From: Mesorhizobium sp.
GTDB taxonomy: Bacteria > Pseudomonadota > Alphaproteobacteria > Rhizobiales > Rhizobiaceae
Length of the DNA stretch: 64,000 bases
Direction of reading: 5' to 3'
Assembly (NCBI RefSeq): GCF_024710845.1
Contig: NZ_JANJTZ010000027.1
Location: 1 to 64,000, forward strand
Program-made: the position numbers and the translations under genes
The notes under the pieces: model-generated
The model's input: only the letters and a program-made list of their open reading frames with translations
What the model was told of the DNA's origin: nothing
The model's database searches: none
Shown here: positions 29,696-38,888 of the stretch, in pieces
Position numbering within the stretch: the stretch's first letter is position 1
Layout: every line of letters begins with the position of its first letter

Positions 29696-30502
29696 ATAAG
29701 CCTTAGCCTCGCTCGGAAGTGGCTTTCCGACGGCAACGGCGAAGCGGAGGTGGACGGCGAGCGTCACGCCATTTCGGGACCCGCGGTCATGTGGCTGGGC
29801 AGCTTTCGCGTCGGCCGGCTGCGGATCGAGGCCGGCGCTGCCGGCTACCCGGCATGGGTCGAGAACCAGATGATCGTCGCGGCGATCGGAGACCAGGCGG
29901 AATCGGCCAGCCTCGGCTATCTCGTCGACCGCGACTTCGTCCTCTCGCTGGGCGGCCATGCCGACCAGGCGGGAGTCATCGAGCGGTGCGTGGCGGGCAT
30001 CCACGCCGAACTGCGCCAGCCGCGGCGGGGCTCGCCGCTGCTAGTATCGGCGCTCGTGCGGATCGTGCTGGTCGCACTGCTGCGGGCGTCCGGCGACGAG
30101 GCACCGCCGCCGCCGGCGAGCGGCGAGCGCTCGGCGCTGCTGCAGCGCTTCCGCCAGCTGGTCGAGATGAATTTCCGCGGCCACTGGACGATCGGGCAAT
30201 ATGCGGAACCGCTGCGCATCTCGGCCGACCGGCTGCATGCCATCTGCTCGACCGACATCGGCAAATCGCCGAAGGCGCTGGTCTCGGAACGGCTGGCCCA
30301 CGAAGCGGCGATCCGGCTGGAACGCTCGGCCCTGACCATCGAGCAGCTCGGCCACGCGCTCGGCTTCGGCGACCCGGCCCATTTCTCCAACTTCTTCCGC
30401 AAGTTGACCGGAATGGCCCCGGGGCATTACCGCAAGCTGGTCTCCACGGCGCGGGCCGAAGCCGCGAACGTGGCCGCCGCGAGCTTCGCCGACTGGCCGT
30501 GA
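29696..30502 (+). pseudogene. AraC-family regulator lacking its N-terminus
   Basis: The C-terminal half is a good AraC/XylS DNA-binding domain, FRGHWTIGQYAEPLRISADRL and then ALGFGDPAHFSNFFRKLTGM. Before it only the end of a cupin-type sensor domain is left (VDGERHAISGPAVMWLG, VGRLRIEAGAAG). An in-frame stop at 29693, right at the insertion-sequence debris, shows that the N-terminus has been removed. A GTG at 29750 could start a 250-residue product, but it would lack much of the effector pocket. It may have regulated the downstream transport genes. Confidence 0.65.
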
Positions 30503-30607
30503 CCGGCGGCTGCGCGGGATCCCGAAGGCGCCGGAGGAGCTCCGTGCGGCGGCGTCGCGACGTCGGCGGCTGCAGTCGACGCGATCCCCGTTCTATCCGC
30601 GACTGAA

Positions 30608-31858
30608 ATGCTCTATCTGTCTCGGCCGATGAGCCCACGGCACCCACAATCTCTCGCATCGCCGGCCGTCATCCGGCCGCCGACCCTGCGCGTGCTCGGG
30701 ACCTCGATCACGATCATCGACCCGATCGTGGCGCTTGCCGAGGCCGATCTCGGCTTCAAGGTCGAATACGAGGTGCTCGACTTCATCTCCTGCCAGCGCA
30801 AGGCGGCGCTGGAGCCCGGCGCCTACGACGTCTATGACCAGTGCTTCCACAACCTCGACATCGTCTGGTTCTGGGGCGCCCTGCAGCCGCTCGACACCTG
30901 GCGCCTCGACAAGTGGGACGAGGTCAGCGATCTAACCAAGCGCGGTCGCATCAGCCGCCACGGCTGGCAGGGGCACGGCGACGCGCCCGTCAAGAAACTC
31001 TACGTGCAGCCGGGCGATTCGCTCGGCTCGGATCCGAGCCGCTACATCTCGATGCTGCCGACCGTGCACAACCTCGATTCCTTCGGCTACGACATCGGCG
31101 TCTTCGGCAGCGGCAACCGCAACCGCGAAAGCTGGGCCTGGCTTCTCGACCCGCGCGCCAAAGGCCGGATCGCGCTCGTCGACGAGCCGGCGATCGGCAT
31201 CTTCGACGCCGCGCTCGCCGCCGAAGCGTCCGGCGCGATCACCTTCCGCGACATCGGCAATCTCGACGTCGAGGAGATCGACGCCCTGATGGACCTGCTC
31301 GAGGAAAAGCGGCAGCAGGGCTATTTCCGCGCCGTCTGGCGCGACGCGGAGGAAGCCCGGCGTCTCGTGCTGGACGGACGGACGTCGGTCCAGAGCATGT
31401 GGTCGCCGGCCTACTGGGGCCTGGGCGACGCGGACCGCCGCTTCGTCGAATCGGTTCCCGTCGAGGGCTACCGGGCCTGGCACGGCGGCATCAGCCTCAG
31501 CCATCACCTGAGCGGGCGCCTCCTCGACATGGCCTACGAATACATGAACTGGTGGCTCTCGGGCCGGCCGGGCGCGGTAATGGCGCGGCAAGGCTACTAC
31601 ATGTCCGTCGCCGGAACGGTGCGCCACGCGCTCGCCGACGACGAGTGGGCCTACTGGTACGGCGGCGAGGAGGCGATCCGCGACCTTCCCGGGCCCGACG
31701 GCGAGATCGCCGTGCGCGCCGGCTCGCGCCGGGCCGGCGGCTCCTACTGGGACCGCGCCAATCGCATCGCCGTGTGGAACACGGTCATGGACGAACACAA
31801 CTACGCCGTCCGCGCCTGGAGCCGTTTCGTGGCGCGCGTCAGGGCCGACGCCTCATGA
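30608..31858 (+). CDS. PotD-like solute-binding domain protein without signal peptide
   Basis: The 416-residue protein has the fold of periplasmic polyamine/spermidine-type binding proteins: LRVLGTSITIIDPIVALAEADLG at the start, VPTVHNLDSFGYDIGVFG-like, WLLDPRAKGRIALVDEP and a C-terminal RANRIAVWNTVMDEHNY. It resembles the exported binding protein at 37577, yet no signal peptide or Tat motif precedes the domain, so it seems cytoplasmic. The stop overlaps the start of a GntR regulator (ATGA), suggesting that it senses the substrate together with that regulator. An unannotated upstream start with a signal is unlikely because the frame offers none. Confidence 0.75.
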   Translation: MLYLSRPMSPRHPQSLASPAVIRPPTLRVLGTSITIIDPIVALAEADLGFKVEYEVLDFISCQRKAALEPGAYDVYDQCFHNLDIVWFWGALQPLDTWRLDKWDEVSDLTKRGRISRHGWQGHGDAPVKKLYVQPGDSLGSDPSRYISMLPTVHNLDSFGYDIGVFGSGNRNRESWAWLLDPRAKGRIALVDEPAIGIFDAALAAEASGAITFRDIGNLDVEEIDALMDLLEEKRQQGYFRAVWRDAEEARRLVLDGRTSVQSMWSPAYWGLGDADRRFVESVPVEGYRAWHGGISLSHHLSGRLLDMAYEYMNWWLSGRPGAVMARQGYYMSVAGTVRHALADDEWAYWYGGEEAIRDLPGPDGEIAVRAGSRRAGGSYWDRANRIAVWNTVMDEHNYAVRAWSRFVARVRADAS

Positions 31859-32850
31859 TCCGCTCCGCCGACAAGTTCACGATGCCGCGGCGCTACGAGC
31901 TGATCAGCAGCGTGATCCGCAACAATATCCTCAACGGCCGGCTGCCCCCGGGCTTCGTCCTGCTCGAAGGCCCGATCGCCAGCCTGACCCAGTCGAGCCG
32001 GGCGCCCGTGCAGGCGGCGCTGCGCATCCTGGAACAGGAGCGCCTGGTCCGGCGCTTCCCCGGCCGCGGCTATCTCGTCGCCCGCGACGGCGAGGCGGTG
32101 GAACCGCTGCGCCGCGACATCCGCGAACTCGACCTGCAGATCTCGGGCGAGATCGACGAAGCGCTGCAGAACCGCGGCACCTGGGAGATGGTCTACGACG
32201 CGGTCGAAGAAGCCGTAGCGTCGTGCCTGATCTTCGGCGAGTTCCGCATCATCGAGACCGAACTCGGCGCCCATCTCGGCGTCAGCCGGACGGTCGTGCG
32301 CGACGTGCTCAGCCGGCTCCACGAGAGCGGCTTGATCCGCAAGAACCAGAGTTCCCACTGGATCGCCGGTCCGCTGACGGCCGCCTCGGTACGCAACCTG
32401 TTCGCCATCCGCGCCATCCTCGAACCGGCAGCGCTGCGCATCGCCGAACCGTTCATCGACTATGTCGAGGTCGACCGCGTCCTGCGTTCGCTCGAGGCCG
32501 AGGGCGACGATCTCGAGGCGGAGGCGCTCGATCTGGTCCTCATGGAGGCCTGCATCGCGCGCGCGCCGAATCCCGAGCTGGTCGACGCCATCACCCGCAA
32601 CCGCATGCCGCTGATCGCCGCCAACCGCGCCCTCACCCGTCTCGGTCTGCCCCGCGACCGCATCGCCATGCGCGACCACGCCAGCCTGTTCGGGCTCCTT
32701 GCGCAGAAGCAGATCGTTCCGGCCGCCGAACTGCTCGGCCGCTATCTCGACATGATGGCGGAACGATCCGTCGCCCGCCTGAAGATCGTGGCGATCGTCA
32801 GCGAGACGAGCCTGATTGCGCCCTACCTGACGCCGACCCAGCAGAACTGA
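31855..32850 (+). CDS. GntR-type regulator with two winged-helix domains
   Basis: The 331-residue protein contains two segments that look like GntR winged helices. The first, at about 14-76, has SSVIRNNILNGRLPPG, SRAPVQAALRILEQERLV and FPGRGYLVA. The second, at about 120-180, has YDAVEEAVASCLIFGEF, LGVSRTVVRDVLSRLHESGLI. The FCD-like ligand-binding helices follow. Normal GntR proteins have one DNA-binding domain and about 230 residues. It overlaps the solute-binding-like gene upstream and precedes the transporter operon, its probable target. Confidence 0.75.
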   Translation: MIRSADKFTMPRRYELISSVIRNNILNGRLPPGFVLLEGPIASLTQSSRAPVQAALRILEQERLVRRFPGRGYLVARDGEAVEPLRRDIRELDLQISGEIDEALQNRGTWEMVYDAVEEAVASCLIFGEFRIIETELGAHLGVSRTVVRDVLSRLHESGLIRKNQSSHWIAGPLTAASVRNLFAIRAILEPAALRIAEPFIDYVEVDRVLRSLEAEGDDLEAEALDLVLMEACIARAPNPELVDAITRNRMPLIAANRALTRLGLPRDRIAMRDHASLFGLLAQKQIVPAAELLGRYLDMMAERSVARLKIVAIVSETSLIAPYLTPTQQN

Positions 32851-33257
32851 CGGCGCCGATCCCGGCCCGCCGCCCGTCGTCGCGGCCAGTCGCCACGGCC
32901 GCCAAGCGGCGCCGCTTCCGCGCCTGATCCTCTGCCTGGACCGGGACGAGGTCCAACTGCATCCCTGCCGCTCGGCCGCGATCACCCCATCCGGCGCGGC
33001 GCGCGCCCCGGATTAATGCCAAAATAATGGATTATGAATGCAAAAGACATCGGCAGATGGCGCTTTTCGCAGCATATAGCAGCTGCAAGCGCTGTCCGGT
33101 GGGTTCGCGAAAAATTATGTTGCATACAAAAGACGTTTTTGATTACATCGATGGGCAAGAGTTCATGCACTGCAGGCAAAGCGCGACCGCCCCCGCTGGT
33201 GGTAGCGTGATCGCAAAAATGCCGCAGCGCAGACGAATGGGTGGGTTCAGGTTCGGT
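32851..33257. promoter_or_regulatory. Intergenic region upstream of the transporter operon, with a possible GntR site
   Basis: No gene is supported in these 407 bp, although a frame extends back from the ATPase to 33027. The first half is GC-rich; the second has AT-rich patches near 33014-33050 and 33110-33150. TTGCATACAA at 33121-33130 is a short dyad (TTG-N4-CAA) of the kind bound by GntR regulators and is the best operator candidate. No promoter hexamers could be assigned with confidence. Confidence 0.4.
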
Positions 33258-34325
33258 ATGGCGGAGACGATCTCGAACATCAGTCTCTCGGGCGTCACCA
33301 AACGCTACGGTGACGTGACCGCGCTCGATGGCGTGTCGCTGGTCCTCGAGGGCAACGAATATGTGTCGCTCCTCGGTCCGAGCGGCTCCGGGAAAACCTC
33401 CCTGCTGCGCGCCATCGCCGGCTTCGAGGCGCCCGATGCCGGCAAGGTCACGGTGTTCGGCCGCGACGTGACGCACCTTGCGCCGCACAAGCGCGGCATC
33501 GGCTTCGTCTTCCAGAACTTCGCCCTGTTCCCGCATTTGTCCGTCTACGACAACGTCGCATTCGGCCTCGCCAATGCGGATAGCCCGCCGCCCGCGGACG
33601 AGATCCGCCGCCGGGTGACGGACATGGTCCGGCTGGTCGGTCTCACCGGGCTCGAAGAGCGCGGCGTCGGCCAGATCTCGGGTGGCCAGCGCCAGCGCGT
33701 CGCGCTCGCCCGCACCCTTGTTACCGAACCGCGCCTGATCCTGCTCGACGAACCGCTCGGCGCGCTCGACGCCAATCTGCGCATGCGCATGCGCGACGAA
33801 CTGCGCCACATCCGCGAGCGGCTGGGCGTCACCTTCCTGCACGTCACCGGCAGCGAGACCGAGGCGCTGGCCATGGGCGACCGCGTCGTCGTTCTCGATC
33901 GCGGCAGGGTCGCGCAGTTCGCGGCGCCCGACGTCATCCTCAATTCTCCCGCCAACCCGAACGTCGCCCGCTTCCTCAACCGCTACAACGTGTTGTCCGG
34001 AGCGCTGCGCGGTGAGGCCTTCGCCAGCGCCTATGGCGACCTGCCCTATGGCAAACGCGTCGAAAGCGGCGATGCCGCCTACGGCATCCGCTACGACCGC
34101 ATCGCGGTCGTGGAGGAAACGGCGCCCGCTTCGGGCGTCGGGATCCCCGTCACCTTCGTGACCAGCGAGTATCTGGGCTCGGCGGTGATGTATTTCTTCG
34201 AGGCCGCCGACGGCCACATCCTCGAGGTCGAACACCATCTCGGCAAGGGCCGGATGCCGGAGTTCCGCCCGCGGGGCAAGTACAGACTTCAGTGGAAACC
34301 CGAAGACGCGATCGTCTTCGGCTAG
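33258..34325 (+). CDS. Polyamine-type ABC transporter ATPase (first copy)
   Basis: The 355-residue PotA-like ATPase has Walker A in LLGPSGSGKTSLLR near residue 38, VFQNFALFPHLSVYDN (Q-loop), the signature QISGGQRQRVALA, Walker B LILLDEPLGAL and a C-terminal TOBE domain from about 245. The switch region reads LHVTGSETEAL, with Gly in place of the usual His after Thr (normally VTHD), which may weaken hydrolysis. The ATG at 33258 gives the family start; a frame open to 33027 is probably not translated. It heads the operon with two permeases. Confidence 0.88.
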   Translation: MAETISNISLSGVTKRYGDVTALDGVSLVLEGNEYVSLLGPSGSGKTSLLRAIAGFEAPDAGKVTVFGRDVTHLAPHKRGIGFVFQNFALFPHLSVYDNVAFGLANADSPPPADEIRRRVTDMVRLVGLTGLEERGVGQISGGQRQRVALARTLVTEPRLILLDEPLGALDANLRMRMRDELRHIRERLGVTFLHVTGSETEALAMGDRVVVLDRGRVAQFAAPDVILNSPANPNVARFLNRYNVLSGALRGEAFASAYGDLPYGKRVESGDAAYGIRYDRIAVVEETAPASGVGIPVTFVTSEYLGSAVMYFFEAADGHILEVEHHLGKGRMPEFRPRGKYRLQWKPEDAIVFG

Positions 34326-34335
34326 GACGACAGCC

Positions 34336-35211
34336 ATGGCTGAACAGATCGAAACCGCCGAGACAACGAGGAACCGCACGGCCTACTGGCTGATCGCGCC
34401 GGGCGCCGTGTGGATGGCGCTGTTCCTCGCCGTGCCCATCCTGATGATCGTCTACGTCTCGTTCTGGACGCAGACGACCTTCAAGATCGAGCCGATCCTG
34501 ACGATCGCCAGCTGGAAGCAGTTCTTCTCCTCGGAGACCTACATCGGCTCGCTGTTCACCACGGTGCGCCTCTGGCTGATCGTGCTCGCCGCGACCTTCG
34601 TGCTCGGCTATCCGACCGCGCTCTTCGTCGGCCTGTTCGTCAAGAGCAAGACGCTCTCGACGGTCCTGCTGGTCATCTGCGTCATCCCGTTCTGGACGTC
34701 GTTCCTGATCCGCGTCCTCGCCTGGCGGCCGATGCTCGGCAAGGAAGGCGCCATCAACATCCTCCTGCAGAAAGCCGGGCTGATCTCGGCGCCGATCGAA
34801 GCGCTGCTGTTCAGCGAGTTGTCGGTCGTCATCGGCATGACGCAGATCTACGTGGTCTTCATGGTCGGCCCGATCGCTTTCATGCTGAGCCGCATCGACC
34901 GCAACATCATCGAGGCCGCACGCGACCTCGGCGCAAGCTTCTGGCGCATCTTCTTCAAGATCATCCTGCCGCTCAGCCTGCCCGGCGTCATCGTCGGCGC
35001 CATCTTCGTCTCGGTCATGGTGCTCGGCGAGTTCGCCACCACCGCCGCGCTGTCCGGGCGCAAGGTCAACCTGCTCGGCAACATCATCGTCACCCAGGTC
35101 GGCTCGCTCAAATGGGCGCTCGCTTCCGTCGTCGGCGTCATCCTTACCATCATCATGGGTCTGGTGATCGCGGGGTTCCTGCGCGTCGTCGATCTCAAGA
35201 AGGAGCTCTGA
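34336..35211 (+). CDS. ABC transporter permease, PotB-like
   Basis: The 291-residue protein has about six membrane helices, beginning with YWLIAPGAVWMALFLAVPIL. The conserved cytoplasmic loop EAARDLGASFWRIFFKIILP (EAA motif) contacts the ATPase. It is 10 bp downstream of the ATPase and 3 bp upstream of the partner permease. Together they should form a channel for a cationic or amide-type substrate; the specificity cannot be read from the sequence. Confidence 0.9.
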   Translation: MAEQIETAETTRNRTAYWLIAPGAVWMALFLAVPILMIVYVSFWTQTTFKIEPILTIASWKQFFSSETYIGSLFTTVRLWLIVLAATFVLGYPTALFVGLFVKSKTLSTVLLVICVIPFWTSFLIRVLAWRPMLGKEGAINILLQKAGLISAPIEALLFSELSVVIGMTQIYVVFMVGPIAFMLSRIDRNIIEAARDLGASFWRIFFKIILPLSLPGVIVGAIFVSVMVLGEFATTAALSGRKVNLLGNIIVTQVGSLKWALASVVGVILTIIMGLVIAGFLRVVDLKKEL

Positions 35212-35214
35212 GCG

Positions 35215-36063
35215 ATGGAATCGCGCGTCCTCAAGCCGGTTCTGGCGGTCTATGTCGGGCTCTTCATCCTGTTCCTCTACGGGCCGTTCATCGTCCTGAC
35301 GATCCTGTCGTTCCAGCAGGGTCCCGAGGGCGGTCCGCAGTTCCCGATCATCGAATGGTCGACCTACTGGTACAGGCACATCTTCGGCCTGACCCCGCCG
35401 TCGCGCGTCGCGCCCCTGCCCTTCGGCGAATCCCTGATCCGCTCGCTGACGCTCGCCTTCATGACCATGGTCACCTCGACGGTGCTCGGCGTCATGTCGG
35501 CCCAGGCCTTCCGCTCGAAGTTCAAGGGCTCCGGGTTCGTCTTCTACCTGATCGTGCTCGGCATGATGGTGCCGGGCGTGCTCACCGGCCTCGGCACGGC
35601 GCTGGTCGCCAACACGATGGGCATCGAACGCCACTGGTGGTCGACGGCCTTCGTCACCCACGTCGTCTACACCTTCCCCTTCGCCTTCCTGGTGATGCTG
35701 GCGATCCTCAACCGCTTCGATGCCTCCGTAGAGGAGGCGTCCTGGTCGCTGGGCGTGCCGCCGATGCGCACGTTCCGCAAGGTGACCTTCCCGCTGATCT
35801 TTCCGGGCGTCCTTTCGGCGATGCTGTTCGCCTTCACGCTCTCCTATGACGAGTTCTCGCGCACGCTGTTCGCGTCGGGCCGCGACCAGACGCTGCCGCT
35901 CGCCATCTACGGCACCTTCGCCGTGGAGATTCACCCCAACGTCTTCGCCTTCGGCGTGCTCACCACGCTGTTCTCCTTCTCGCTGCTCACCGTCTACGCG
36001 GTCCTGATGACGATGAGCGTGCGCCGCGCCGGCCGGGCGGCGATCCAGGAGGACATCGCATGA
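35215..36063 (+). CDS. ABC transporter permease, PotC-like
   Basis: The 282-residue protein also has about six membrane helices (YVGLFILFLYGPFIVLTILS first) and the EAA loop EEASWSLGVPPMRTFRKVTF. It is the second subunit of the channel with the preceding gene. Its stop overlaps the start of the first SDR gene (ATGA), coupling import and oxidation of the substrate. Confidence 0.9.
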   Translation: MESRVLKPVLAVYVGLFILFLYGPFIVLTILSFQQGPEGGPQFPIIEWSTYWYRHIFGLTPPSRVAPLPFGESLIRSLTLAFMTMVTSTVLGVMSAQAFRSKFKGSGFVFYLIVLGMMVPGVLTGLGTALVANTMGIERHWWSTAFVTHVVYTFPFAFLVMLAILNRFDASVEEASWSLGVPPMRTFRKVTFPLIFPGVLSAMLFAFTLSYDEFSRTLFASGRDQTLPLAIYGTFAVEIHPNVFAFGVLTTLFSFSLLTVYAVLMTMSVRRAGRAAIQEDIA

Positions 36064-36782
36064 GCGTCGCGATCGTCACGGGCGCAGGTTCCGGCATCGG
36101 CCGCGCCATCGCGCGCAGGCTCGCCAGGGACGGCTACGATGTCGTCGTCAACGACCTGCGCGCCGAGGCCGCCGAAGCGGTTGCGAGCGAGATCGGCGCG
36201 AAGGCCGTCGCCGTTGCCGGCAACGTCTCGGTCGAGGCCGACGTCGACGCCATCGTGGCGCGCTGCCGCGCCGCCTTCGGTCCTTGCACCCACCTCGTCA
36301 ACTGCGCCGGCCACGTCCACCAGGCGCGTTTCGTCGATCTCGAGCCCGCGGAATGGGACCGCATGTTCGCGGTGCATGTGCGCGGCACCTACCTGATGAC
36401 CCGCGCCGTGCTGCCGGCCATGCTCGCCGCGAAGGCCGGCGTCGTCGTCAACGTCGCCTCGCAGCTCGGCCAGATCGGCGGCGTCGAGCTCGTCCACTAC
36501 AGCGCCGCCAAGGCCGCGATCATCGGCATGACCAAGGCGCTCGCCCGCGAGGTCAGCGCCGACGGCGTCCGCGTCAACGCAGTAGCACCCGGGCCGATCA
36601 ACACGCCTCTGGTGATGGCGCTGTCGGAGGACTGGCGCCTGGCGAAGGCGGCCGGCCTGCCGCTTGGCCGCTTCGGCGAACCCGACGAGGTCGCCGCCGC
36701 CGTCGCCTTCCTGTGCTCGCCGGAAGCCGCGCTGTTCGTTGGCCAGACGCTCGGGCCGAATTCGGGAGACGTGATGCTATGA
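36060..36782 (+). CDS. Short-chain dehydrogenase/reductase (first of a pair)
   Basis: A classical SDR of 240 residues: VTGAGSGIGRAIARRLA binds NAD(P), NCAGHVHQAR follows, and HYSAAKAAIIGMTKALA holds the catalytic Tyr and Lys, with VNAVAPGPINTP after them. The substrate is unknown. It overlaps the preceding permease and the following SDR by four bases each, so the three are translated as a unit. Confidence 0.9.
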   Translation: MSVAIVTGAGSGIGRAIARRLARDGYDVVVNDLRAEAAEAVASEIGAKAVAVAGNVSVEADVDAIVARCRAAFGPCTHLVNCAGHVHQARFVDLEPAEWDRMFAVHVRGTYLMTRAVLPAMLAAKAGVVVNVASQLGQIGGVELVHYSAAKAAIIGMTKALAREVSADGVRVNAVAPGPINTPLVMALSEDWRLAKAAGLPLGRFGEPDEVAAAVAFLCSPEAALFVGQTLGPNSGDVML

Positions 36783-37534
36783 ACGGGACAGTCCTCATCA
36801 CCGGCGCGGGTATCGGCATCGGCCGTGCCACCGCGCTCGCCTTCGCGACCGCGGGTTACCACGTCGTCGCCACCGACATCATCGAAAAGGAAGGCGCGGA
36901 CGTCGTCGATGCGATCCGCCGCGCCGGCGGCAGCGGCGAGTTCCGCCGCCTCGACGTGCGTTCCACCGCAGATGCCGACGCCCTCGTCGCCGCCGTCGAG
37001 GAGGAGCGCGGCGGCATCGACTGCATCGTCGCCAATGCCGGCATCGCCCACAAGGTGCCGCTGTCCGCGCTCAGCGACGAGAAGTGGGACTACACGTTCG
37101 ACATCGACCTGAAGGGCATCTTCCGCGTCGTCCGCCCCGCCCTTCCGGGCATGAAGGCGCGCAAGTCGGGCGCCATCGTCTGCCTGTCCTCGATCATGGG
37201 CGTGGCCTACGGCTGGGACGAGCATGTCCACTACTCGGCCGCGAAGGCGGGGGTGGTCGGCCTGGTCCGCGGCCTTGCCGTCGAACTCGCCCGCGAGGGC
37301 ATCCGCGTCAACGGCGTCGCGCCCGGCTACATCCGCACCGCGCAGCTTCTCTCGAAGGAGCATTCGCTCGGCCCCGATGGCGCCGACAAGGCCGGCGAGT
37401 TCATCCCGATGGGCCGCATCGGCGAGCCCGAGGACATCGCGGACGTGATCCTTTTCCTGGCTTCCAACGCCGCCCGCTACATGACCGGGCAGACGGTGGT
37501 GGTTGATGGCGGTCTCCTCGTGGGGCGCTACTGA
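36779..37534 (+). CDS. Short-chain dehydrogenase/reductase (second of a pair)
   Basis: A 251-residue classical SDR: LITGAGIGIGRATALAFA, VANAGIAHKVPLSAL, LSSIMGVAYGWDEHVHYSAAK with catalytic Ser, Tyr and Lys, then RVNGVAPGYIRT. It is similar to, but clearly distinct from, its neighbour; the two could form a heteromeric enzyme or perform successive steps. The next gene follows after 42 bp. Confidence 0.9.
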   Translation: MNGTVLITGAGIGIGRATALAFATAGYHVVATDIIEKEGADVVDAIRRAGGSGEFRRLDVRSTADADALVAAVEEERGGIDCIVANAGIAHKVPLSALSDEKWDYTFDIDLKGIFRVVRPALPGMKARKSGAIVCLSSIMGVAYGWDEHVHYSAAKAGVVGLVRGLAVELAREGIRVNGVAPGYIRTAQLLSKEHSLGPDGADKAGEFIPMGRIGEPEDIADVILFLASNAARYMTGQTVVVDGGLLVGRY

Positions 37535-37576
37535 CGATCGGTTGGCAAGACGAGACAACAACGGAGGTGAACTGAG

Positions 37577-38821
37577 ATGAGTATCGACAGTATCAAGAGA
37601 TATCATACGTCCCGTCGCAGGTTGCTGCAGGCGGCGGGAGGCGGCGCTGCCGCGGCGGCGATTGCGGCGAAGTTTCCGTTCTTCGGCGCCCAGCAGGCCT
37701 TTGCGGCCTCGCTTGCCGAACAGGAGCTGCGCACGGTCGGCCTGTCGGTGACGGTGCAGGAACGCATCCTCAACGACTTCAAGGAGAAGTCCGGCGTCAA
37801 GGCGGTGTCGGGCAAGGCCGATATCTTCCCGAACACCCAGACCGAACTCCTGTCGGGCTCCACGGCCTATGACTGCTGGGAGACCATCGGCGAGCGTCTT
37901 GCCGCCGTCGTGGCCACCGAGAAGATCACGACCGTTCCGACCGCCAACCTGAAGAACTGGGCGAACATCCGCGAGACCTTCACCAAGGCGTCGGACCGTT
38001 GGGACCTGAACCGGCAGATCGTCGGCCAGATCTGGAAGGACGAGGCGCAGTCCGAGCTGTGGATGGTCCCGACCGTCTACAACTACGACGCCATCGGCTA
38101 CCGCCCCGACCTCGTGTCGGCGGAGGAAGCCTCGACCTGGGCGTCGCTGTTCGACCCGAAGTTCAAGGGCAAGACCGGCCTGAACGTCGACCCGCTGATC
38201 GCCTTCGGTCAGGCGATCATGGCGATGAACACGCTCGGCCTGCTCAAGGTTGCCAACCCCGGCAATCCGAACGCGCAGGAAATCGACGAGGCGGCGAAGT
38301 TCCTCATCTCGAAGAAGAAGGAAGGCCAGTTCCGCGCCCTGTGGGGCGACTTCGGCGAACTGGTCAACCTCCTGGCTTCGGGCGAGATGATCATCGCCGA
38401 CGCCTGGCAGCCCGCGGTCATGGCCGTCAAGGCGCAGGGCGTGCAGTGCTCCTACGCGACGATGAAGGAAGGCTATCGCGGCTGGGCGATCGGCGTGTCG
38501 CCGATCACCGGCACGCCGAACCTCGACGCGGTCACGGCCTATGCCGACTACTGGCTGTCGGGCCCGCCCGCCATCGCCGTTTCGGAGCAGGGCTACTACT
38601 CGCCGACGACCAACGTGAAGGACTCCATGCCGGCTGACAAGTATGCCTTCTGGTACGAGGGCAAGCCCTGGGTCGGCGCCGAGGAGCGCGGCATCAAGGA
38701 AGGCGACCTGCGTGACGGCGGATCGCTCGAGACCCGCGCCGCCAACGTCGCCTACTGGCACCAGTGGCCGGACGAGTACGATCACCTGATGGCCAAGTGG
38801 GACGAGTTCCTGTCGGCCTGA
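37577..38821 (+). CDS. Tat-exported polyamine-type solute-binding protein
   Basis: The 414-residue protein begins with a twin-arginine signal (TSRRRLLQAA at about 11-20, then an alanine-rich hydrophobic stretch, probable cleavage after AQQAFA). The mature part has VPTVYNYDAIGYRPDLV, WASLFDPKFKGKTGLN and a C-terminal GGSLETRAANVAYWHQWPDE. This is the extracytoplasmic receptor of the ABC transporter. GGAGGTG stands 8 bases before the ATG. A strong hairpin after the gene may raise its level over the next ATPase. Confidence 0.9.
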   Translation: MSIDSIKRYHTSRRRLLQAAGGGAAAAAIAAKFPFFGAQQAFAASLAEQELRTVGLSVTVQERILNDFKEKSGVKAVSGKADIFPNTQTELLSGSTAYDCWETIGERLAAVVATEKITTVPTANLKNWANIRETFTKASDRWDLNRQIVGQIWKDEAQSELWMVPTVYNYDAIGYRPDLVSAEEASTWASLFDPKFKGKTGLNVDPLIAFGQAIMAMNTLGLLKVANPGNPNAQEIDEAAKFLISKKKEGQFRALWGDFGELVNLLASGEMIIADAWQPAVMAVKAQGVQCSYATMKEGYRGWAIGVSPITGTPNLDAVTAYADYWLSGPPAIAVSEQGYYSPTTNVKDSMPADKYAFWYEGKPWVGAEERGIKEGDLRDGGSLETRAANVAYWHQWPDEYDHLMAKWDEFLSA

Positions 38822-38837
38822 TCGGGCATCGAAACAA

Positions 38838-38862
38838 GCCGGGCGGCGCCATGCCGCCCGGC
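38838..38862 (+). terminator. Intergenic hairpin between binding protein and second ATPase
   Basis: GCCGGGCGGC at 38838-38847 and GCCGCCCGGC at 38853-38862 form a perfect 10-bp stem with a 5-base loop. No T-run follows directly, so it is more likely a 3'-end-protecting or partly terminating hairpin than a full terminator. That would fit the need for more binding protein than ATPase. Confidence 0.7.
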
Positions 38863-38888
38863 AACCCCTCGCGAACGGGTTTTATGGC

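Noticed and set aside
33027-33257. N-terminal extension of the first ATPase
   Set aside because: The extra 77 residues have no homology, and the ABC domain begins normally after the ATG at 33258.
34150-35934. A 594-residue minus-strand frame opposite the permeases
   Set aside because: Extremely charged (Asp, Glu, Arg) sequence caused by reading membrane-helix codons backwards.
36497-38785. A 762-residue minus-strand frame opposite the SDR and binding-protein genes
   Set aside because: It is the mirror of real genes on the plus strand, rich in Gly, Ala, Arg and Val without domains; typical of third-position GC bias.
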